This document shows, piece after piece, positions 1 to 8,411 of a stretch of 64,000 nucleotides of DNA. The notes below the pieces were generated by a model, which made no database searches, was not told where the DNA came from, and saw only the letters and a program-made list of their open reading frames with translations. How positions within the stretch are numbered: position 1 is the stretch's first letter; each line of letters begins with the position of its first letter. The position numbers and the translations under genes were made by a program. The DNA comes from JALYUA01 sp039933215. GTDB lineage: Bacteria; Acidobacteriota; Thermoanaerobaculia; UBA5066; Gp7-AA6. The stretch lies in contig JBDTOO010000006.1 of NCBI GenBank assembly GCA_039933215.1, positions 1 through 64,000 on the forward strand, written 5' to 3'.

Positions 1-345
1 TTACATTCTCAGTAAGAGTCGTCCTGTTTTTTCGATACAGGAAACTCTGGTTTTTCTTGGGGGTTCGGGGGACTGCAAAGTCCCCTGACTTACCAAAAAA
101 ACCAGGAAAAAGACGTCTGGCACGCTCTACTCAGTTTTCAAGGAACCGAATCCCCTGGGCTCTTCTCCCCGGGATGACGCCGTACTTCCGGCGTAGCTCA
201 ATCGAAACGGCCGTCCGAAGACGGAAATTTCAGTCTCTTCGATTTTTCGTGGTCCGTCAACCGTTTTTCCCGCCGCCACCCTCCCGCGAGGACGGCTAGC
301 GCAGCGAAGGAACCCTTGTAAAGATCTTGGAACCCTTGCGGGGAG
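1..345 (-). other. Probable rRNA operon leader (rRNA lies beyond the left edge)
   Basis: This stretch has no convincing gene. Read on the minus strand it lies downstream of a near-consensus promoter at 350-378. It carries a boxA-like element at 131-146 and a long hairpin at 47-105: outer arms CTGGTTTTT/AAAAACCAG and inner arms GGGGACT/AGTCCCC around GCAA. Promoter, boxA and structured leader together are typical of rRNA operons, whose 16S gene would start left of position 1. The rRNA itself is not visible, so this is an inference. The short open frames here look non-coding. Confidence 0.6.
131..146 (-). promoter_or_regulatory. boxA-like antitermination element
   Basis: The minus strand reads GTTCCTTGAAAACTGA, close to the GTTCTTTGAAAACT elements found in rRNA leaders and spacers, where NusB/NusE bind to prevent premature termination. 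It lies about 200 nt downstream of the promoter at 350-378. Confidence 0.6.
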
Positions 346-349
346 ACGG

Positions 350-378
350 AATATAGGTGTCCCTCCCGGATGTGTCAA
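350..378 (-). promoter_or_regulatory. Sigma-70 promoter, probable rrn promoter
   Basis: On the minus strand the -35 box is a perfect TTGACA (378-373). A 17-bp spacer separates it from a -10 box TATATT (355-350), which differs from consensus by one base. Transcription would start near 343 and run leftwards. It is the best housekeeping-type promoter I found in the window and fits a strong rRNA promoter. Confidence 0.75.
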
Positions 379-456
379 GGGTTTTCGAAACAATTCGCAA
401 CAGTCTGACCCGGAACGGGTTACGACACACCCGTTGCACAGTCCCCTGTGCAGTTT

Positions 457-1068
457 TCAACAGCCTGGCGCAAGCTCCTCGAGAACCCTGGCGATCGCCT
501 CGGGATAAAGCCGGTGCTCGGCCTCGAGAATACGGGCGGAGAGGGTCTCCGGGGTGTCATCCGGCAGGACGGGGACCCGCGCCTGCAGGACGACCGGCCC
601 CGAGTCCGTGCCCTCGTCCACGAAATGAACCGTGCAGCCGGCGAAAGGATCCCCCGCCTCCAGGGCCCTTCTCTGCGGTTCGAGCCCGGGATGGGCGGGC
701 AGGAGCGATGGGTGGATGTTCAGGATCCGGCTCCGGTAGCGGCGCACGAAATCGGGCGACAGGATCCTCATATATCCCGCCAGGCAGAGCAGATCGGGCC
801 GGAGTGGCTCGAGCTCCCTCAGGAGCGAGGCTTCGTGCTCGCGCCGCGTCGCGTGCGCGTCGCGCGCGATCACCCGCGCGGGGAGACCCCGGCGGCGGGC
901 GAGGTCGAGCCCGGGCGCGGTCGGCGCGTCGGACAGGACGGCCACGATCTCGGCACGCGGGATGGCGCCGCTTTCGACGGCGTCCGCGATCGCGCTGAAG
1001 TTCGAGCCCCGGCCCGAGAGAAGGATGGCGAGCCGGCGGCGGGGCGGCTCCCGCCCGGTTTCGGTCAC
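457..1068 (-). CDS. purN: Phosphoribosylglycinamide formyltransferase PurN
   Basis: Transfers a formyl group from 10-formyltetrahydrofolate to GAR in de novo purine synthesis; cytosolic. The 203-residue length is normal for the family. Visible motifs are the phosphate-binding GRGSNF loop (residues 19-24), the catalytic NIHPSLLP segment with Asn118 and His120, and the downstream catalytic aspartate in TDSGP (Asp155). It lies 43 nt behind purM on the same strand, so the two are very likely co-transcribed. A 7-bp hairpin without a T-run follows the stop codon (435-452). Confidence 0.95.
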   Translation of the reverse strand: MTETGREPPRRRLAILLSGRGSNFSAIADAVESGAIPRAEIVAVLSDAPTAPGLDLARRRGLPARVIARDAHATRREHEASLLRELEPLRPDLLCLAGYMRILSPDFVRRYRSRILNIHPSLLPAHPGLEPQRRALEAGDPFAGCTVHFVDEGTDSGPVVLQARVPVLPDDTPETLSARILEAEHRLYPEAIARVLEELAPGC

Positions 1069-1111
1069 GGGCGGAGAAGGACGGCGCGGGCCGGCGCGCG
1101 GCCGGAACGCT

Positions 1112-2161
1112 TCACGCCGGCGGCGGGTCGATGACGACCGTCCGGTTGCCGCCCGCCCGCACGTTGCCGATCGCGAACCACTTCACTCCCGCCTGCGACC
1201 AGATCGACGCGACGCGGGGAAGATCCGACGGCGCGATGAAGACGACCATGCCGATCCCCATATTGAACACGCGATGCATTTCCTCGAAGGAGACGCGGCC
1301 CTCCCGCCCGATGATCTCGAAAACGTCGAGAACCGGCCAGGCGCCCGCGCGGATCACCACGTCGAGTCCTTCCGGCAGCACCCGCGGGATGTTGTCGTAG
1401 AAGCCGCCGCCGGTGATGTGAGCCATGCCGTGGACGAGGTCGTCCGCGAGAAGCGGCTCCATGGCCCCCAGGTACGAAAGGTGCGGCGCGAGCAGCGCGT
1501 CGGCGATCGTGGCCGAGCCGCCGGGCTGGAGGCGATCGGACGGCTTCCTACGCATCTCCTCGAAGAAGACTTTCCGCGCGAGCGAATACCCGTTCGTGTG
1601 CAGGCCGGCCGAGGGAAGCCCGAGGGCGAGGTCGCCCCCGGCGATGCGGGAGCCGTCCAGAATTCGGTCCCGGTCGACGACCCCGACGATCGTCCCCGCC
1701 ACGTCGTACTCGCCCTCCGAATAGAAGCCGGGCATCTCCGCCGTTTCGCCTCCCAGGAGCGCCGTCCCGTTCTCGCGGCATCCCTGCGCGACGCCGGCGA
1801 TCACCTGCCCGAGCACCTCGGGAGAGATCTTCCCGGTGGCGATGTAGTCGAGGAAGAAAAGCGGCCGGGCGCCCTGCACGAGGATGTCGTTGACGCAGTG
1901 CCGGACGAGGTCCGCGCCACAGGTGTCGTGCCGTCCCGCGGCGATCGCGACTTTCAGCTTGGTGCCGACTCCGTCGGTCGACGCCACGAGGACGGGCTCA
2001 CGCAGACCGGAGAAATCGGGCCTGAAGAGACCTCCGAACCCTCCGACGTCGCCGAGGACGCCCGGCGTGAACGTCGACCGGATCGCGTCGCGGGCCCGCG
2101 CGAGGGCGGCCGCCTTCGCATCGATGTCGACGCCGGCGGCGGAATAACGGGAGGGGGCCAA
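1112..2161 (-). CDS. purM: Phosphoribosylformylglycinamidine cyclo-ligase (AIR synthetase) PurM
   Basis: ATP-dependent ring closure of FGAM to AIR in purine synthesis. The 349 residues match the PurM family. STDGVGTK (61-68) and GGETAEMPG (137-145) are the characteristic nucleotide/phosphate-binding segments, and an ITGGGFYDN segment lies in the C-terminal half. It starts 16 nt after the stop of the membrane-protein gene upstream and precedes purN, so transcription probably runs 3995 to 457. Confidence 0.95.
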   Translation of the reverse strand: MAPSRYSAAGVDIDAKAAALARARDAIRSTFTPGVLGDVGGFGGLFRPDFSGLREPVLVASTDGVGTKLKVAIAAGRHDTCGADLVRHCVNDILVQGARPLFFLDYIATGKISPEVLGQVIAGVAQGCRENGTALLGGETAEMPGFYSEGEYDVAGTIVGVVDRDRILDGSRIAGGDLALGLPSAGLHTNGYSLARKVFFEEMRRKPSDRLQPGGSATIADALLAPHLSYLGAMEPLLADDLVHGMAHITGGGFYDNIPRVLPEGLDVVIRAGAWPVLDVFEIIGREGRVSFEEMHRVFNMGIGMVVFIAPSDLPRVASIWSQAGVKWFAIGNVRAGGNRTVVIDPPPA

Positions 2162-2177
2162 ACGCAGCGGATTATAT

Positions 2178-3995
2178 TCAGAATCGCGGCGACTCTCCGA
2201 CCGGACGCGTCGTCTTCAGGCGGAGGATCCTGACGCCCGGAGTGGCCGCGACGGCCGCGTAATGCTGCTCGCACCACGCCGCGAGCTCGCGGCCGTACCC
2301 CCGCCCGAACGGCTCGATTCCGTATTCCGGCATCGGCCGGTCGAACCAGACGATGGCGGAGGGCATTTCTCGCTCGAATCGGGCCATGAGCGCGCGCTCG
2401 ACGCCCGGTTCGACCCATCCCGGCATGACGTCGATCAACGGCGAGACGTCCCGGACGTCCCAGAGCACGTCCACGCCGTTCGACTCGGGAACGAGGAACA
2501 CGCGCTCACCGGGAACGAGCGCCCTGGACAGCAGGGAGAGGACGCCGGCTTCGCGGCCCGTCACGTAGACGTTCCCGCGGGGCGTCGCCACCTCGGTCCG
2601 GTCGGGAAATCGAAGGCTCCGGATGCCGTCCCAGGCGGGCGAAACGGTGGCGAGGATGGCGGCCGCCGCCAGGATCGGCCTCGCGATGGCCCGGGCGCGG
2701 GAGTCGGGAAGAAAAATCGCCGGCAGGAGCACGCAGAGAAAGACGATCCACGTCAGGCTCGCGGCGAGCCGTGCCGGGCCGTCGTAGGCGCCGGTGGTGA
2801 AGGGCGAGAACGCGGTGCGCACGCCCGCGAGCCCCGCGAAGATTCCGAGGCCGACCAGGAACGGCCGCTGCGGCGTCTCCCGCCGGAAGAAGGCGATTCC
2901 CGCGACGGCAAACGAAACGAGCATGGAGAGGCAGACGAACGGCGAGGGGTTGCCGAGCGACTCGCCCTCGTAGAGCCACCACGCCGCGAGCACCGCGAAG
3001 AGCGCCCCGACGGGGATCCACGCGCGGCGCGCCCGCGGCCGCACCACGAGCAGTGCGACGATGAGGAGGAGCCCGATTCGGAGCAGGAGAAGAAACGCCG
3101 AGGATCGCATCGCGAGAGGCCAGTTGGGATACCGCACTCCCGCGACGGAGCGAAAGAGCGGCTGGAGATCCGGAGAGACTTTGAGGGCGAGAGGCCAGAA
3201 ATGGCTGTCGAGCCGAAGCGCGTCGATCGACGGCGCGGACAGGAGAAAGACGACGGTCGCCGCCAGTCCGGCGAGGCCTCCCGCCGCAGCGCCCGCGAGC
3301 CACCGCGGGGCGGCGCGCGGACTCGTGACGACCGCGCTCGCGACCGCCGCGAACGCGGCGACACCGAGCTCCTGCTTGCAGCCGAACGCGAGCCCGGCGA
3401 GCAGCGCGGCGAAGAACGCCCGCCGCATCGGTGGAAGGTCCGAGTCTCTGAGAAAGCAGAGCGCGGCGAGGGATAGGAGAAGAGCGTGGGCGACGCCGGG
3501 GTAGTACGGATAGACGAGCCGTCCGTTGCCGCTCACGAAGAGCGAGAGCGCCATCGCCGCCGTAGCCACCGCGGCCCGCTCCAGAGGCGCCAGGATCCCC
3601 CGCGACGCGGCGAGGAGGAGGAATCCCGCGGCGACGGCCGGGATCCAGTTCACGAACGTCCACAGCACGCTCGATTCGCCGAACACGCGCGCCACGAGCG
3701 CGAGAGATTCGATCGAGAGCGGTGTGTAGCTCAGGAAGATGTCCCGATAGAGCCGCTCTCCGTGAGCGACGCGATGGACGGCGGACCAGGAGAAGCCTGG
3801 ATCTCCGAACGGGTTCGTCCATCGTCCGGCTCCCCAGACTCCGGCGGCCGTCGTGACGAGGAGGAACGCCGCTTCGGGCCACCCGATCCACCGGCGGATC
3901 GCGGATCCGGCACCCGTCGCGCGCGGCGCCGGATCGCGGCGGGCTCCCGCGGCGGATGCCTTCCCGGAATCGGATCTCCCGCCGGGTGAGCTCAT
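2178..3995 (-). CDS. Polytopic membrane protein, GT-C glycosyltransferase-like (paralogue A)
   Basis: A 605-residue protein with a short charged N-terminus, about ten hydrophobic segments, and a soluble C-terminal domain of roughly 150 residues. This shape, with an acidic first loop before a GERLYRD motif, resembles GT-C enzymes that transfer sugars from polyprenyl phosphate on the periplasmic side. It is clearly homologous to the protein at 10914-12695: shared (G)(E/D)xLYRD(I/V), MPxxxIVW-like and PMxEYG segments. It precedes purM by 16 nt and diverges from the glycosyltransferase at 4058. Substrate unknown; the GT-C assignment is inferred from topology. Confidence 0.7.
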   Translation of the reverse strand: MSSPGGRSDSGKASAAGARRDPAPRATGAGSAIRRWIGWPEAAFLLVTTAAGVWGAGRWTNPFGDPGFSWSAVHRVAHGERLYRDIFLSYTPLSIESLALVARVFGESSVLWTFVNWIPAVAAGFLLLAASRGILAPLERAAVATAAMALSLFVSGNGRLVYPYYPGVAHALLLSLAALCFLRDSDLPPMRRAFFAALLAGLAFGCKQELGVAAFAAVASAVVTSPRAAPRWLAGAAAGGLAGLAATVVFLLSAPSIDALRLDSHFWPLALKVSPDLQPLFRSVAGVRYPNWPLAMRSSAFLLLLRIGLLLIVALLVVRPRARRAWIPVGALFAVLAAWWLYEGESLGNPSPFVCLSMLVSFAVAGIAFFRRETPQRPFLVGLGIFAGLAGVRTAFSPFTTGAYDGPARLAASLTWIVFLCVLLPAIFLPDSRARAIARPILAAAAILATVSPAWDGIRSLRFPDRTEVATPRGNVYVTGREAGVLSLLSRALVPGERVFLVPESNGVDVLWDVRDVSPLIDVMPGWVEPGVERALMARFEREMPSAIVWFDRPMPEYGIEPFGRGYGRELAAWCEQHYAAVAATPGVRILRLKTTRPVGESPRF

Positions 3996-4057
3996 CGGAT
4001 CGGCGCGATTCTAGTCGATCGAATCGCGGGTCGCCCGTGTAGAATCGAGCTCTCGAC

Positions 4058-5020
4058 TTGTCGAACACACGATTGATTTCCGTCGTAGTCCCGGTCTACA
4101 ACAGCCAGGGCTCCCTTCCGCCGCTCGTCCGCCGCCTGCGGACCGCCCTCGAGAACGTGCCGTCGGAAATCGTCCTCGTCAACGACGGGAGCCGCGACGG
4201 GTCGTGGGACGTCGTCTCGGAGCTCTCGCGATCGCACGACAACGTTCGCGGCATCGATCTGATGCGCAACTACGGGCAGCACAACGCGCTGCTCGCCGGG
4301 ATCCGGGCGGCGCGCGGCGCGGTCATCGTCACGATCGACGACGACCTCCAGCATCAGCCGGAGGACATCTCGAGCCTGCTCGCGGAGATCGACCGCGGCG
4401 CCGACGTCGTGTACGGCACCACGGCGACTCGTCCCCACACGCTCTTTCGCAATGTCGCGTCGTGGATCACGAAGATCGCGCTCCAGAAGACGATGGGCGC
4501 CGCGACCGCGCGCAAGGTCTCCGCGTTCCGCGCGTTCCGCACCCCGCTGCGCAACGCCTTCGAGACCTACCAGAGCCCCTACGTGTCGATCGACGTCCTC
4601 CTGACGTGGGGGACTACGAAGTTCTCGTCGGTGAACGTCCAGCACAGGCCCCGCGAGATCGGCCGGTCGAACTACACCATGCGGACGCTTCTCGTCCACG
4701 GGCTCACGATGATGACCGGATTCTCGACCCTTCCGCTGCGTTTCGCGACCCTGGTCGGCTTCTGTGTGACCCTCTTCGGATTCTCGATCCTCGCCTTCGT
4801 GCTCGTGACGTACTTCATCAACCACGGGAGCGCCCCGGGATTTCCGTTTCTCGCGTCGATCATCGCGATCTTCTCCGGCGCGCAGCTCTTCGCGCTCGGG
4901 ATCATCGGCGAGTACCTCGCTCGCGTCCACGTCCGGCTCATGGAGCGCCCGCCGTACACGGTCGGCCGCGTCTCCGGCGAGGCCGCCCGGCCTTCGGCGC
5001 TCGACGCCTCGGCGCGATGA
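4058..5020 (+). CDS. Family 2 glycosyltransferase, polyprenyl-phosphate sugar transferase type
   Basis: A GT-A catalytic domain begins at once (VVVPVYN, VNDGSRDGS at 41-49, DDD at 94-96, the metal-dependent nucleotide-sugar site). Two C-terminal membrane segments follow (about 229-254 and 265-290). This DPM1/ArnC/GtrB layout makes polyprenyl-phosphate-linked sugars on the inner membrane for later flipping and use by GT-C enzymes. The start is TTG at 4058, because the fold begins five residues later. Its TGA overlaps the next ATG. It opens the coupled operon 4058-10268, and GT-C-like proteins flank that operon, suggesting a joint role in surface glycan building. Confidence 0.85.
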   Translation: MSNTRLISVVVPVYNSQGSLPPLVRRLRTALENVPSEIVLVNDGSRDGSWDVVSELSRSHDNVRGIDLMRNYGQHNALLAGIRAARGAVIVTIDDDLQHQPEDISSLLAEIDRGADVVYGTTATRPHTLFRNVASWITKIALQKTMGAATARKVSAFRAFRTPLRNAFETYQSPYVSIDVLLTWGTTKFSSVNVQHRPREIGRSNYTMRTLLVHGLTMMTGFSTLPLRFATLVGFCVTLFGFSILAFVLVTYFINHGSAPGFPFLASIIAIFSGAQLFALGIIGEYLARVHVRLMERPPYTVGRVSGEAARPSALDASAR

Positions 5021-6198
5021 GGGTCGTCCACGAGGGCGAGGGCTCCGCGCCGTCAGGCGACCTGGACGCCGCCTGGGAAGATCCTCAGACCTTCGCCTAT
5101 CTGCCCAGGAAGAGCGGCGGCCAGGGCGACTGGGTCGCACGCACGCTGGAGCTCGTTCCGGAGCCCTTGCGGCGCGACCACTTCGCGCTCCTCTCCTCGG
5201 GCTCGACGGGCGAGCCGAAGCTCGTCTTCGGATCCCGGGACCGCGCCCGGCGGCTCGCGCGCGTCCTGCACGACGCGCAGGAGAGCGAGCCCGTCCGGCG
5301 GACCGTCGGGCTTCTTCCTCTCACCTACTCCTATGCCTTCGTCAACCAGTGGCTCTGGGCGAAGGAGCACGGCCGGGAGTTCCTCCAGACCGCGGGCTTC
5401 TCAGATCCCGAAGCGGTCGGGCAGGTCCTGGAGCACGCGGACGACGCGATGATCTGCCTCGTCGCGGGACACGTTCCCCTGTTGGAGCGCCAGCTCGCCG
5501 GGCGCGTTTTTCCGGGAATCCTCCGCGTGCATTTCGCGGGAGGCCGTTTCCCCCAGGAACGGCTTTCCGCCGTGTCGCGGACGTTTCCGAACGCCGCGAT
5601 CTTCAACAACTACGGCTGCGTCGAAGCCATGCCCCGGCTCACGCTCCGGAGGGCCGAGGCCGCCGAATCCGCGGCCGACGTCGGCCGTCCGCTCCCCGGC
5701 GTCGAGCTGCGCCGCTCGCCCGGCGGAGCGCTCCTCTTCCGCAGCCCCTACGCCGCGGCGGGATTCTGCGACTCCGCCGGATTTCACGCGATCGGGGAGG
5801 AGGACTGGGTCCCGACCGGGGACTGCGGGCATTCGGGCGAGGACGGCCGGTGGATCCTGGAGGGACGCGCAGGCGAGGTCTTCAAGCGATACGGCGTCAA
5901 GATCTCCCCACCGCTCGTCCTCGACTCGGTGAGCTCCGCCTGGTCCGGCGAGGGTGCCTTCTATTACGAGACGGACTCCCTCGGAGAAATGGGGCACGTC
6001 CTGCTTCTGGCACCTCACCCCGGGAAAGAGGAGCTGCAGGCGATCCTCTCCGTCCTCCGCCGCGAACACCCGCGGACCCACTGGCCTCTGCGCATCGAGA
6101 GCGCCCCGGCCCTGCCGTCACTTCCGAACGGGAAGTTCGACGCGGCCGCCGCTTCCGCCCTGGAAGGCCGGAAGATCGAGTGGAGCCAGAGAATCTGA
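5017..6198 (+). CDS. AMP-forming acyl/amino-acid activating enzyme (ANL superfamily)
   Basis: Adenylating enzyme of 393 residues that should activate a carboxylic acid as acyl-AMP and load it on the carrier protein encoded next door. Motifs: SSGSTGEPK P-loop (60-68), NNYGCVEA (197-204), TGD (267-269), GR hinge (283-284) and a C-terminal NGK lysine (373). It is shorter than most ANL enzymes (about 500 residues), as seen for stand-alone enzymes that load an ACP. The start is ATG 5017 within ATGA, overlapping the glycosyltransferase stop. The acid substrate cannot be read from sequence. Confidence 0.85.
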   Translation: MRVVHEGEGSAPSGDLDAAWEDPQTFAYLPRKSGGQGDWVARTLELVPEPLRRDHFALLSSGSTGEPKLVFGSRDRARRLARVLHDAQESEPVRRTVGLLPLTYSYAFVNQWLWAKEHGREFLQTAGFSDPEAVGQVLEHADDAMICLVAGHVPLLERQLAGRVFPGILRVHFAGGRFPQERLSAVSRTFPNAAIFNNYGCVEAMPRLTLRRAEAAESAADVGRPLPGVELRRSPGGALLFRSPYAAAGFCDSAGFHAIGEEDWVPTGDCGHSGEDGRWILEGRAGEVFKRYGVKISPPLVLDSVSSAWSGEGAFYYETDSLGEMGHVLLLAPHPGKEELQAILSVLRREHPRTHWPLRIESAPALPSLPNGKFDAAAASALEGRKIEWSQRI

Positions 6199-6446
6199 TG
6201 TCGAACCGCGACCGCCTCCGCGAGCTGCTGCTCGACGTGTTCCTCCTCGACCCGGGGCAGTTCCGGTTCGACCTGACCCGCGACGAGGTCGACTCGTGGG
6301 ACTCGCTCGGCACTGTCTCCCTCGCCGTCGGCATCCAGGAAGTCTTCGGGCATCACCTCTCGCCCCAGGAGGCGACCCGGCTCGCGAGCGTGGAGGACAT
6401 CATGGCCGCGCTGCGCGCGAAGGGAGTCGACTTTGGAGACGCCTAG
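6198..6446 (+). CDS. Acyl carrier protein
   Basis: A small acidic protein of 82 residues with the phosphopantetheine attachment motif DSWDSLG; Ser36 is the modified residue. The ATG shares one base with the stop of the AMP ligase (TGATG), so translation is coupled. Its place directly behind an adenylating enzyme and ahead of reductase genes points to a dedicated carrier for a pathway-specific acyl group, distinct from the fatty-acid ACP. Confidence 0.85.
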   Translation: MSNRDRLRELLLDVFLLDPGQFRFDLTRDEVDSWDSLGTVSLAVGIQEVFGHHLSPQEATRLASVEDIMAALRAKGVDFGDA

Positions 6447-7371
6447 GCCGGACGTCTGGTCTCTCTCGCGGCTGCTCGCCGAAGACCTCGGGCCCACCGT
6501 CGTGTGGGCGAGCCCGAGCGTCCGGTCCCGCACGCAGGCGGCGCTGCCCTTTCCGCACCACGACCCCGGAGAGGGAATCGGCGGCGATACGCAGACCCTG
6601 ATCGCCGTCGGCGGCGGAACGCTGCTGGACCTCGCGAAGCGCTACCGCGCCGAGAGCGCGCCTGGCCTGCGGCTCGTGGCCGTAGCGAGCATCTGGGGAA
6701 GCGGCGCGGAGGCGTCGCCGATCGCCGTCATGAACGAGGAGGGGCGCAAGGTGATCCGGATGGGCTCCGCCTATCTTCCGGACGTGCGCGTGCCCTGGAC
6801 CGCTCTCGCGGACTCGGTATCGCGAGAAGCGGCCGAGGCCGCGTGCGGCGATGCCTGGTCGCACGCTCTCGAGGGTTTCCTCTCGCCTCTCGCCGACGCC
6901 GCCGTTCAGGAGGAGCTCGCCTCCGTGATCTCCGAAATGCTCGCGCTGCCGATCGGCCGCGACGACCGCTGGTTCGAGGCGAGCGCGTCGGCGTGCCGTC
7001 TCCAGTCGCGCGCGAGCGTCGGACTCGTGCACGGGATCGCCCACACGCTCGAGGGCCCGCTCCGCGCCGTTCAGCCGGATTTCGGCTGGGGCCACGCGCG
7101 GCTCTGCTCGACCTTCCTCTGGCCCGTGCTGTCGCTCGATCTCTCGCTCTCGGCCGGCGCCGCGTCGCGGCTCGAAGCGTCGGGCCTGGAGGTGGCGGCG
7201 ATCCTCGACGCGGCCCGGCGCGTGTATCTCGAAGAGGCGTACGAGCGCGCCATCCCCCTGCTGGAAGTCCACTGGCCCGCGGTCCTCCGCGACCCGAGCA
7301 CCCGGACCAACGGCGCGCTCGTCCGCGCCCCGCAGATCGAGCACTTCCGCCGCCGGGCTTTCGCGGCGTGA
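6433..7371 (+). CDS. Iron-containing (group III) alcohol dehydrogenase-like protein
   Basis: NAD(P)-dependent dehydrogenase of 312 residues with the nucleotide-binding GGGTLLDLAK (60-69) and the metal-ligand pattern of the family: Asp140 and His144 (GDAWSHALEG), a HGIAH segment (200-204) and His221. It is shorter than typical members (about 380 residues). It probably interconverts the aldehyde made by the LuxC-like protein with an alcohol, or reduces a related carbonyl. The start is TTG at 6433, inside the last codons of the ACP gene, and the stop overlaps the GTG of the next gene. Confidence 0.8.
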   Translation: METPRPDVWSLSRLLAEDLGPTVVWASPSVRSRTQAALPFPHHDPGEGIGGDTQTLIAVGGGTLLDLAKRYRAESAPGLRLVAVASIWGSGAEASPIAVMNEEGRKVIRMGSAYLPDVRVPWTALADSVSREAAEAACGDAWSHALEGFLSPLADAAVQEELASVISEMLALPIGRDDRWFEASASACRLQSRASVGLVHGIAHTLEGPLRAVQPDFGWGHARLCSTFLWPVLSLDLSLSAGAASRLEASGLEVAAILDAARRVYLEEAYERAIPLLEVHWPAVLRDPSTRTNGALVRAPQIEHFRRRAFAA

Positions 7372-8411
7372 GCGCGCTCCTGGAACGGCCCCCCTTCGGG
7401 CCGCGGGACGACGCGCGGTTCATCGAGGAGATGAACGCGCTGACGGCCCACCATCTCGCGTGGTGTCCCCCCTTCGCCCGGGTGTGGCCGGGCTGGACGC
7501 CGGGCGCCGACGCGGCCTCCCTCCCTTATCTCCACGCGGGCGTCTTCAAGCGCGGAGACCTGACGACGGAATTTCCCGGCGTCCGGAGGGGGCGGTTCCT
7601 GCGCTCGTCCGGATCGGGCGGCGCCGTCAGCCGCATCGCGCTCGACGAGGAGAGCTCCGCTCTGCAGGCCAGGAGCGCCGCGGCGATCCTCGCGGACGCG
7701 CTCGGCGGGGGGACCCGGCCCCTGCTCGTCATCGACCGCGCCGCTTCCCTGCGCGAGCGGGGAACGCTCTCGGCTCGCACCGCGGCTGCGTTGAGCCTCG
7801 CGCCTCTCGCTTCGGAAATCCGCTTCCTCCTGGACGACCCCGGTCCCGTCGGGGGCATCGCCTGGAGCCGCATCGCCGACCTCCTCGAACGCGAAGAGGA
7901 AATCCTGGTCTACGGATTCACGTCGATCCTCTGGCAGGAATGGGCGGAGCGTCGCCGGCCCGCGGACGTCGCCGGCCGCCTGGCGCGCCGGAAGATCGTC
8001 TTCGTCCACAGCGGCGGCTGGAAGCGCCTCGAGGCGCAGGGCATCGACCCGAAGACCCTCGAGAGTCGGCTGCTCGCCACCGCGGGCCCCGGGTCGCGCG
8101 TCGTCGACTTCTACGGTCTCGTCGAGCAGATCGGCGTCCCCTACCCGCTCTGCGTCAGCGGATATCGCCACGTGCCGGTCTGGGCGGACGTCGTCGTGCG
8201 CGACGCGACGACCCTCTCTTCCCTCGCGGAAGAAACGGGCATGCTGCAGCTCGTGAACGTGCTCGCGCGAGGGGCGCCGAACCACAGCGTGCTGACGGAG
8301 GATCTCGGGCGCATCGCGCCCGGGCCGTGCCCGTGCGGGCGAGAGGGGAAGCGGTTCGAGATGCTCGGGCGGGTGCCGCGGGCGGAGCTGCGCGGCTGCG
8401 CCAATGTTTGA
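7368..8411 (+). CDS. LuxE-like acyl-protein synthetase
   Basis: LuxE is the ATP-dependent synthetase of bacterial fatty-acid reductase; it forms acyl-AMP and passes the acyl group through a C-terminal cysteine to LuxC. This 347-residue protein has the ATP-binding SSGSGG loop (80-85), a FYGLVEQIG segment, and a C-terminal RGC with Cys344, four residues from the end, where LuxE carries its acylated cysteine. The start is GTG 7368 in a GTGA overlap with the dehydrogenase stop. It is followed with 8 nt overlap by a LuxC-like gene. No luciferase or LuxD gene is present, so light production is not implied. Confidence 0.8.
   Translation: MSALLERPPFGPRDDARFIEEMNALTAHHLAWCPPFARVWPGWTPGADAASLPYLHAGVFKRGDLTTEFPGVRRGRFLRSSGSGGAVSRIALDEESSALQARSAAAILADALGGGTRPLLVIDRAASLRERGTLSARTAAALSLAPLASEIRFLLDDPGPVGGIAWSRIADLLEREEEILVYGFTSILWQEWAERRRPADVAGRLARRKIVFVHSGGWKRLEAQGIDPKTLESRLLATAGPGSRVVDFYGLVEQIGVPYPLCVSGYRHVPVWADVVVRDATTLSSLAEETGMLQLVNVLARGAPNHSVLTEDLGRIAPGPCPCGREGKRFEMLGRVPRAELRGCANV

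Noticed and set aside
57..393. Open frames in the first 400 bases
   Set aside because: They overlap the rrn-like promoter and leader, have no ribosome site, and show no protein-like composition.
435..452. Hairpin after purN as an intrinsic terminator
   Set aside because: The 7-bp stem has no T-run on the minus strand; it may be a weak or factor-dependent stop, but the evidence is too thin to list.
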